Shown here piece by piece: positions 58,381 through 64,000 of a DNA stretch of 64,000 nt (position 1 is the first letter of the stretch; each line of letters starts with the position of its first letter). This stretch comes from JAKPUX01 sp035353815 (GTDB lineage Bacteria > Zhuqueibacterota > Zhuqueibacteria > Residuimicrobiales > Residuimicrobiaceae), in assembly GCA_035353815.1 (NCBI GenBank), contig DAOQAG010000014.1, forward strand, positions 22,826-86,825. Reading direction: 5' to 3'. A program made the position numbers and the translations under genes. The notes under the pieces are model-generated. The model was not told where the DNA came from. It was given only the letters and a program-made list of their open reading frames with translations, and ran no database searches.

Positions 58381-60387
58381 ATGAAACGAATTGCCTACCT
58401 GCTGGCCCTGGTCAGCCTGCCCGGCCTCCTCGCCTGTTCCGGCAGTCGCCGGCTTTCCGGCACGGCGCCGGAAATGCGCTCGTACAATCGCGAGGCCATG
58501 CGCCATATCATCAACGGCACGATCGAAGATGTCCTCGGCGACCCCAAGAGCGCGCTGGTCGAATACCATCAGGCCGCTGAGATCGATTCCGCCTCCACGG
58601 GCATCTACCTGGCTCTGGCGGAGAACTATTTCTATCTCGAGGAATTCAACTCCAGCATCCGCATGGCCCGCAAGGCGCTGCAGCGGGACAGTAAAAACCG
58701 CGATGCCCTGGAACTGCTCGCTGCCAATCTTGAGAAGCAGCGCCAGTTCGTCGAGGCCGCCCAGGTTTACGATCAAATGGACAAGCTGGCGCCGAATAAC
58801 CTGGAGACCCTCTACAGCCTCACCACCCTGCAGATTATCACCAAAGCCTACGACAAGGCCGTGCAATCCTACCATCGCCTGGTCGCGGCCGGATTGACGG
58901 ACGCTGAATACCGTCTGCGCATCGGTCACCTCTTTTTTCAGCACCAGGCCTTCCTCCAGGCCCACGCCGTCTATCAGGATGTCCAGCAAAGCAATCCCGA
59001 TTTTGAAGGCGCCTGGCTCGCGCTCGGGGCGCTGAGCAAGGCGCAAAAGGATACAACCGAAGCCATCCGCATCTACCATGACGCCCTGCAGCGGCAGAAC
59101 GGCTTTGAGGAGGTCAAGGCGGAACTGCGACTGCTCTATGAACGCAGTGGCCGCATTGAGGAGGCGACTACCTTGTTCCGCGAGCTGGTGCGGCGCGATT
59201 CGACAAATCTGGGCGACAAGATCCAACTCGGGCAGTACCTTTTCCAGAAAAAGGATACCCTGGCAGCCGTCCAGTGGTTTGAAAAGATCGTCGCCGAACA
59301 TCCCCAGAGCGAACGCGGTTATCTGGCCCTCGGCGCCCTGCGCCGCGCCCAGCACGATACCGCCGCGGCCATTCAGGTCTATGAAACCGCACTCCAGACC
59401 AATCACCTTTTCCTTGACGCCCGGCGCCGGCTGCGCGATCTCTATACCGCACAGAACCGCTGGACAGACGCCATCGCCCTCTATGAGTCGCTCACGGATA
59501 ACGACTCCACCTACGTCGGCGCACGGATCGAGATCGCCAACCTCCTGACCCAGAAAGGCGATACCCTCAAGGCGATCGCCGCCTGCCAGGAGCTGGAAAA
59601 GGCGCATGGCGACGACTGGCGGGTTCCGGTCACGCTCGGCCGCCTCTTCATGGTGCGCCGGGACTACCGTGAAGCCCGGATCCGTTTCGACAAGGCCCTG
59701 GCCTTGCGCAAGGACCTCTCGCTGATCTGGGTGCTGGCGGGCGTCAATCTGGCGCAGATGGACAGCCTGCGCGCAGCGGAGAACCATTTTGCGGCCGCCA
59801 TTCAGCTTTTCCCGGAGGATCCGGAAATCAATTATTATCTCGGCTTCATCAACAATCAACTGGGCAAGCATGACCAGGCGCTCCGTTACCTGGAAAAGGC
59901 CTATGAACTCGATGGCAATAACATCCAGACCATGCTGGCCCTGGCGGCCCTCTATGATGAGGTGCAGGAGCCCGATCGCGCCGCCAAACTCTACGATGCG
60001 CTCCTCAAGGAGAATCCCGAAAGCGCGATCGTCCTCAATAATTATGCCTATCATCTGGCCGAACGCAACCTGAGGCTGGAGGAGGCGCGCGCCATGGCCG
60101 AGAAAGCGCTGCAGCTCGATCCGGAGAATGGCGCCTACTGGGATACCCTGGGCTGGATCCTCTTCCGGCAGGGGGAGCTCACCGCGGCGCGCGAAAAGGT
60201 GGAAAAAGCGGTCGCCCTTTCGCGCACATCGGCGGAGGTCTGGGAGCATCTCGGCGATATTCTCGTCCGGCTCAATGAGAACAAGGCCGCGCGTTCAGCC
60301 TATGAGCAGGCGCTGGCGGCCGAGCCGGGCCGGCAGGAGGCCCAAGTGAAACTGCAACAGTTGCTGCAGCAGGAAGTGAAGCAGTAG
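58381..60387 (+). CDS. TPR-repeat lipoprotein
   Basis: 668 residues. The signal MKRIAYLLALVSLPGLLAC ends in lipobox LLAC, so Cys19 should be lipidated. The rest is a continuous tetratricopeptide solenoid of roughly 16 helix pairs, with good repeats such as ALVEYHQAAEIDSASTGIYL, PEINYYLGFINNQLGKHDQA and the last ENGAYWDTLGWILFRQGEL. Such outer-membrane-attached TPR proteins act as scaffolds, for example in polysaccharide or lipid export. It is 37 bp before the DUF4292/LolB-like gene, and the two are a recurrent pair in related genomes as far as I recall. Confidence 0.85.
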   Translation: MKRIAYLLALVSLPGLLACSGSRRLSGTAPEMRSYNREAMRHIINGTIEDVLGDPKSALVEYHQAAEIDSASTGIYLALAENYFYLEEFNSSIRMARKALQRDSKNRDALELLAANLEKQRQFVEAAQVYDQMDKLAPNNLETLYSLTTLQIITKAYDKAVQSYHRLVAAGLTDAEYRLRIGHLFFQHQAFLQAHAVYQDVQQSNPDFEGAWLALGALSKAQKDTTEAIRIYHDALQRQNGFEEVKAELRLLYERSGRIEEATTLFRELVRRDSTNLGDKIQLGQYLFQKKDTLAAVQWFEKIVAEHPQSERGYLALGALRRAQHDTAAAIQVYETALQTNHLFLDARRRLRDLYTAQNRWTDAIALYESLTDNDSTYVGARIEIANLLTQKGDTLKAIAACQELEKAHGDDWRVPVTLGRLFMVRRDYREARIRFDKALALRKDLSLIWVLAGVNLAQMDSLRAAENHFAAAIQLFPEDPEINYYLGFINNQLGKHDQALRYLEKAYELDGNNIQTMLALAALYDEVQEPDRAAKLYDALLKENPESAIVLNNYAYHLAERNLRLEEARAMAEKALQLDPENGAYWDTLGWILFRQGELTAAREKVEKAVALSRTSAEVWEHLGDILVRLNENKAARSAYEQALAAEPGRQEAQVKLQQLLQQEVKQ

Positions 60388-60424
60388 TCCTATGGCCGTG
60401 TGTACCGGGAGCGCCTTCCTGCTT

Positions 60425-61204
60425 ATGCGGCGCCGGGGAACCGGGGTGATGTTCCTGTTCGGCCTGATCCTGATGAGCGGTTGCGCGGCGCTGCGGCCGC
60501 CCATGCTTTTCCCGCCCGGAACCGAGTCGCCGGCGCAGGTGGCCGCCGCGCTCGAGCACAACTTTGCCCGGATTGATCATTTCCAGGGGCAGGGCCGCCT
60601 GTCGGTTTCATTTCCCGGTCGATCCGTCTCCGTGACGACCCGCCTGATCATCGACCGTCCGGATACCCTGTTTGTGCGCCTTGAAGCACTTTTCGGCCTG
60701 GATATAGGCTGGTTCTTTTCCGACCGGCATCATTACCGCTTTTACATTCCGATGGAAAACCTTTACGGCGACGGATCCGTGGACTCGGTGCAGAGGACGC
60801 ATTTGTTCAAATTGGCGCCGGATTACGACCAGTTATTGAGCACCCTCTGCGGCCTGGAACAGGCGAAGGGACTGACCGGGGTACAGCTCGTCCGCAAGAA
60901 GGACCGGCTCATCCTCTCGGGACAGGGTCCCCTGGGGGAGCACACCTACTGGATCGATGCCCGGCGTGGCGTGGTCCTGCAGGGGCAGGTGTGCGATTCG
61001 AGCGGGCAGGTTCTGCTGCGGCAAAAGTTCGACCGCTTCAAACGCATCGGCGGGGTGCAGCTCCCGCAGAGCATCCGGGTAGAGCGGCCCGGTGAAAAAC
61101 AGGCGCTCGTGCTTCATTATGATGAGATTCGTGTCAACCGGAACTACTCCCCCAGGGAGATCAAAACCAGAATTCCGGCCAGTGCGCGCAAGGCCCGTTG
61201 GTGA
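60425..61204 (+). CDS. LolB/DUF4292-like lipoprotein
   Basis: 259 residues from ATG 60425, chosen because MRRRGTGVMFLFGLILMSGC is a textbook lipoprotein signal (lipobox LMSGC-type). ATG 60392 in the same frame would add 11 residues, and neither has an ideal ribosome-binding site. The mature part is a beta-rich LolB/LolA-like sheet: FARIDHFQGQGRLSVSFPGR, then TRLIIDRPDTLFVRLEALFG and LHYDEIRVNRNY near the end. LolB-type folds receive lipoproteins at the outer membrane; DUF4292 members are uncharacterised, so a lipid- or lipoprotein-handling role is inference. Confidence 0.78.
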   Translation: MRRRGTGVMFLFGLILMSGCAALRPPMLFPPGTESPAQVAAALEHNFARIDHFQGQGRLSVSFPGRSVSVTTRLIIDRPDTLFVRLEALFGLDIGWFFSDRHHYRFYIPMENLYGDGSVDSVQRTHLFKLAPDYDQLLSTLCGLEQAKGLTGVQLVRKKDRLILSGQGPLGEHTYWIDARRGVVLQGQVCDSSGQVLLRQKFDRFKRIGGVQLPQSIRVERPGEKQALVLHYDEIRVNRNYSPREIKTRIPASARKARW

Positions 61205-61264
61205 GGGGCCGGATGCGGGCGGCCGATGCGGAGCACGGCCGGATTCATGCCTTAAAGGAAGATT

Positions 61265-62266
61265 ATGCAAGCCAGTGACCGACAACCGGGGATTGATTTT
61301 TCGCTGGTCATTCCCTGCTTCAATGAGTCCGAATCCCTGCGGGAGCTTTACCGGCAGATTTCTGCGGTTTTGCAGCGGATGCAGATGAGCTATGAGATCA
61401 TCTTTGTGGATGACGGCTCAACCGATGCGTCAGCCCGGGTGATCGAGGAACTGCACCGCCAGGATAGCCGGGTTAAGCTGATCGAGTTCATCCGCAATTA
61501 TGGCAAATCGGCCGCTCTGGCCGCCGGATTCCGCGCAGTTTCCGGCCGCTATGTGGTCACCATGGATTCGGATTTGCAGGACGATCCGGAGGAGATTCCG
61601 CATTTGCTGGCCAAGCTGGAGAGCGGCTACGATCTGGTCTCGGGCTGGAAAAAGGTCCGCCACGATCCGCTCTCGAAACGTCTGGCGTCCAAGGTCTACA
61701 ACTATTTCACCTCGGTCTTTAGCGGCATCCGTCTGCATGATTTCAACTGTGGCCTCAAGATTTACCGACGCGAGGTCATCGCCAGTATGCGGGTATATGG
61801 CGAGCTGCATCGCTATCTGCCGGTCATCGCCTTTCGCAACGGCTTTCGCGTCACCGAGCTGCCGGTGCGGCATCATCCGCGCAAGTACGGGGTCTCCAAG
61901 TTCGGGATGGCGCGGTTTGCCCGCGGGGCCTTTGATCTGATGACCATCTCCTTCCTCACCCGCTATAAAATGCGGCCGCTCCATCTCTTCGGCGTGATCG
62001 GGTTTCTCTGTTTTCTCGGCGGTTTTTTCATCACGGTGCTGCTGGCCTACGAGCGTCTCTTTGCCAACAAATATCTCAGCAACCGACCCCTGCTTTTTCT
62101 TGGGGTGTTGCTGATCATTGTCGGTGTCCAGTTCTTTTCCATCGGTCTGCTGGGCGAGATGATCACATCGCTGCGCAAGGAGAGCGATGCCTTTTTGGTG
62201 CGCCGCTGCATCGGGTGCCCGGACAAATTTCCGGGTGCGGCGGAAGACCATTTCTTTGCCGCCTGA
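61265..62266 (+). CDS. Membrane-anchored glycosyltransferase (DPM1/GtrB-like family 2)
   Basis: 333 residues. The GT-A domain has SLVIPCFNESESLRELYR at the start, IIFVDDGSTDAS, and the catalytic TMDSDLQDDPEE (about 97-108) with HHPRKYGVSKFG later, the usual DPM1-like active-site lip. Two membrane helices follow (about 240-262, LFGVIGFLCFLGGFF, and 275-300). Such enzymes move a sugar from UDP- or GDP-sugar to polyprenyl phosphate for later use outside the membrane. The gene is in the envelope cluster ahead of lpxB, consistent with lipid A or O-antigen decoration; the sugar is unknown. Confidence 0.88.
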   Translation: MQASDRQPGIDFSLVIPCFNESESLRELYRQISAVLQRMQMSYEIIFVDDGSTDASARVIEELHRQDSRVKLIEFIRNYGKSAALAAGFRAVSGRYVVTMDSDLQDDPEEIPHLLAKLESGYDLVSGWKKVRHDPLSKRLASKVYNYFTSVFSGIRLHDFNCGLKIYRREVIASMRVYGELHRYLPVIAFRNGFRVTELPVRHHPRKYGVSKFGMARFARGAFDLMTISFLTRYKMRPLHLFGVIGFLCFLGGFFITVLLAYERLFANKYLSNRPLLFLGVLLIIVGVQFFSIGLLGEMITSLRKESDAFLVRRCIGCPDKFPGAAEDHFFAA

Positions 62267-62313
62267 GCGGCCGTACGGAGAGGGGATCTGGAAGAGCGAA
62301 TGCGGAGGCATGG

Positions 62314-63297
62314 ATGAACAAGATAAGGATGGGCATTGCCGGCGTCGGCAAACTCGGGACCTTTCACTGCAATACCTTGAGCCAAATGCCAGAGGCGGAT
62401 CTGGTCGGCCTCTATGACCTCGATCCGGAGCGGGCGCGGGAGAGTGCCGAGCGGTTCCGCTGCAAGACCTTCTCTTCCTACGCCGAAATGTTGGAACAGG
62501 TCGACGCGGTGGGCATCGCGGTCCCGACGACACTGCACCACTCGTACACACTTCCCGCCCTTGCGGCGGGCAAAGCGGTTTTCGTTGAAAAGCCTATCGC
62601 CGCGTCCATCGATGAAGCCGCCGCGATGGCTGCTCTGGCGGCGGAAAAACAGGCGATTCTGCAGGTGGGCCATATTGAGCGCTTCAATCCGGCGATCCGC
62701 GCCCTCGAGCACTTGCTGCCGGATCCGCGCTTCATCGAATCGCACCGCCTCGCCCCCTTCGATCCGCGCGGCACCGACGTCGCGGTGGTTCTGGATCTGA
62801 TGATCCACGACATCGATATCATCCTCAGCCTGGTGCCCAGCGAGGTCAGCCGGATCGATGCCAGCGGCGTCGCGGTGGTCTCGGAGGAGGTCGATATTGC
62901 CAATGCGCGGTTGCAGTTCGCCAACGGCTGCGTCGCCAATGTCACCGCCAGCCGCATCTCGCAACGCAAGATGCGCAAGATGCGCCTGTTCCAGCGCGAT
63001 GCCTATATTTCGATCGATTTCCTCCAGCGTCTCTCCGAGGTCTTTCGCATTGTCGCGCCCGAGGAGGGGCTGCCGAGCACCGTGGTGCTGGGGCAGATCG
63101 ACAAGGGCAGCCGCAAGCGGCACATCATTTATGAACAGCCGCAGCCGCCCGAGGGCGATGCGATGCGTGCGGAGTGGCAGGCATTTTTGGCCGCGGTGCG
63201 CGATCATACGCGGCCGATTGTCAATGGCGAGGATGGTCTCAAGGCCTTGCAGGTGGCGGAGGAGATCACCCGGATCATCGCGCAGAATACACTGTAG
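62314..63297 (+). CDS. Gfo/Idh/MocA-family NAD-dependent oxidoreductase
   Basis: 327 residues from ATG 62314 (GGAGG five bases upstream). Rossmann start IRMGIAGVGKLGTFHCNTL, the EKP motif VFVEKPIAASIDEAAAM with the catalytic Lys at about 95, and a C-terminal beta sheet. Substrates of the family are usually sugars or nucleotide-sugars. It lies two genes ahead of lpxB. In some bacteria an oxidoreductase of this family (GnnA) between lpxA and lpxB oxidises UDP-GlcNAc for 3-amino lipid A. No GnnB aminotransferase is visible, so that role is only a suggestion. Confidence 0.88.
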   Translation: MNKIRMGIAGVGKLGTFHCNTLSQMPEADLVGLYDLDPERARESAERFRCKTFSSYAEMLEQVDAVGIAVPTTLHHSYTLPALAAGKAVFVEKPIAASIDEAAAMAALAAEKQAILQVGHIERFNPAIRALEHLLPDPRFIESHRLAPFDPRGTDVAVVLDLMIHDIDIILSLVPSEVSRIDASGVAVVSEEVDIANARLQFANGCVANVTASRISQRKMRKMRLFQRDAYISIDFLQRLSEVFRIVAPEEGLPSTVVLGQIDKGSRKRHIIYEQPQPPEGDAMRAEWQAFLAAVRDHTRPIVNGEDGLKALQVAEEITRIIAQNTL

Positions 63298-63352
63298 CGG
63301 CGTGCCGGCGAACGGCACGAAGAGATGAATTTGTTTAAAACAGGACGAAAAG

Positions 63353-63925
63353 ATGGCCTGGCGTGAAACCTTTTTCAAGTATCGCAGCTTCACCCCGATT
63401 CCGTTGATCCTTGCGGCCCTGATCCTGGCCGATACCACGGTCTGGAGTTTTTTTTCCGGACTGGCGGTCGCCCTTCTTGGCGAAGGAGTCCGCCTCTGGT
63501 CGGTCCGTTATGCGGGCAGCGCCACGCGTACCACCGGTGCGGTGGGCGCCGATGTTCTGGTGACCGACGGTCCGTATGGCCATCTGCGCAATCCGCTTTA
63601 TCTGGGCAACTTTTTGCTCAGTCTGGGGATCCTGATCATGGCGTGGCCGTGGATGCCATGGATGATGCTGATTTTTATCCTGCTCTTCGGCCTCCAGTAT
63701 GGCGCGATCATCAGCCTGGAAGAGGATTTCTTGCGCAACAAGTTTGGGGCGGTGTATACCGACTATGAGCGGCATGTTCCCAGCTTGCTGCCGCGGTTAA
63801 CCTCGTGGGGCCAGGGGGTACGTCAGCCGACGCCGTTGCATAAAGCCTTGCGGACCGAACGCAATTCGTTGCAAAGCTTTAGTGCGGTGACGATTCTGAT
63901 CCTGTTGCGCTGGCTGCTGCACTGA
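63353..63925 (+). CDS. Isoprenylcysteine carboxyl methyltransferase-like membrane methyltransferase
   Basis: 190 residues, four to five membrane helices. The ICMT/PEMT core is clear: TDGPYGHLRNPLYLGNFLLS (about 75-94) and the C-terminal EEDFLRNKFGAVYTDYERHV (about 124-143), motifs that bind SAM and the lipid-like acceptor. Bacterial members methylate isoprenoid or lipid groups, often without known substrate. It is 56 bp after the oxidoreductase and immediately before lpxB, which hints at lipid modification. Its last codons are seven bases from the lpxB start. Confidence 0.85.
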   Translation: MAWRETFFKYRSFTPIPLILAALILADTTVWSFFSGLAVALLGEGVRLWSVRYAGSATRTTGAVGADVLVTDGPYGHLRNPLYLGNFLLSLGILIMAWPWMPWMMLIFILLFGLQYGAIISLEEDFLRNKFGAVYTDYERHVPSLLPRLTSWGQGVRQPTPLHKALRTERNSLQSFSAVTILILLRWLLH

Positions 63926-63932
63926 GGCCATG

Positions 63933-64000
63933 ATGCCACCCAAGGTGATGCTCATTGCCGGGGAGGCCTCTGGGGATCTTCACGGCGGCAAGCTGGTCGC
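63933..64000 (+). CDS. lpxB: Lipid-A-disaccharide synthase, N-terminal fragment
   Basis: The first 22 codons and two bases of a gene that continues past the window. ATG 63933 follows GAGG; ATG 63930 is also in frame. The encoded start MPPKVMLIAGEASGDLHGGK carries GEASGDLHG, the hallmark of LpxB, which joins UDP-diacylglucosamine and lipid X into the lipid A disaccharide. Its presence shows the organism makes a lipid A outer membrane. It closes the ICMT-like gene set. Confidence 0.9.
   Translation, partial: MPPKVMLIAGEASGDLHGGKLV

Noticed and set aside
1..64000. CRISPR arrays, insertion sequences, prophage, tRNA and rRNA genes
   Set aside because: I saw no regularly spaced repeats, transposase or integrase motifs, or tRNA-like TTCRA loops with matching stems on reading both strands; a short RNA gene could still be missed without a covariance search.

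Overview
This is a GC-rich stretch of the chromosome of a Gram-negative bacterium, and it contains the replication origin. The outer membrane is inferred from lpxB (lipid A synthesis), SurA-like chaperones, a patatin fused to an outer-membrane barrel and several lipoproteins. The mix of family-level features (a family misnamed asparagine synthetase B, DUF4159/DUF4175 proteins, a LolB/DUF4292-like lipoprotein, paired parvulins) suggests the FCB/Calditrichota-KSB1 neighbourhood. That placement is inference; no rRNA or tRNA gene is visible to settle it.

Layout. Positions 1-20.6 kb are almost entirely leftward. They run from the origin as rpmH-rnpA-yidD-yidC, mnmE-mnmG-rsmG, murQ-mfd, a lipoprotein parvulin plus SurA-like chaperone, and an envelope module of unknown role (DUF4159, DUF4175, TPR, AsnB-like), ending in a methyltransferase cut by the window edge. 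Positions 20.6-30.6 kb are rightward: dnaA-dnaN-recF-dciA-like-gyrB-gyrA and a FecR-domain protein. Gene direction flips at the rpmH/dnaA gap. DnaA boxes lie on both sides of dnaA. The dnaA-dnaN gap carries a DnaA box, a GC-rich spacer, a DnaA-trio and an AT-rich unwinding element in the order known from Bacillus subtilis. Two parS-like palindromes flank mnmG, but parA and parB are not in the window.

Positions 30.6-44.5 kb are mixed. They hold a patatin-porin with a structured leader, bioY plus a BadF-type amino-sugar kinase, a degenerate phosphoglycerate-mutase homologue with deoC and an LEA-type lipoprotein, functional gpmI and transketolase converging on a shared terminator, an NtrB/NtrC-like pair, and one unrecognised helical protein behind a strong promoter. 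Positions 44.5-51.8 kb are leftward: a two-domain glycosyltransferase, glmM, a HerA-like ATPase, archease and rtcB.

Positions 52-64 kb are rightward. glgC is of the cyanobacterial/plant type. It is followed by a GHMP sugar kinase with an eroded glycine loop, a single-chain fusion of the fatty-acid kinase DhaL domain to a FakB-like DegV domain, and plsY, which uses the acyl-phosphate that such a kinase would make. Next come a DMT exporter, a TPR lipoprotein, a LolB-like lipoprotein, a polyprenyl-phosphate glycosyltransferase, a Gfo/Idh/MocA oxidoreductase, an ICMT-like methyltransferase and the start of lpxB.

The most interesting items are the FakA-FakB fusion beside plsY, the catalytically eroded mutase and GHMP kinase, the origin/parS architecture, the structured patatin leader, and the HerA-archease-RtcB gene set.
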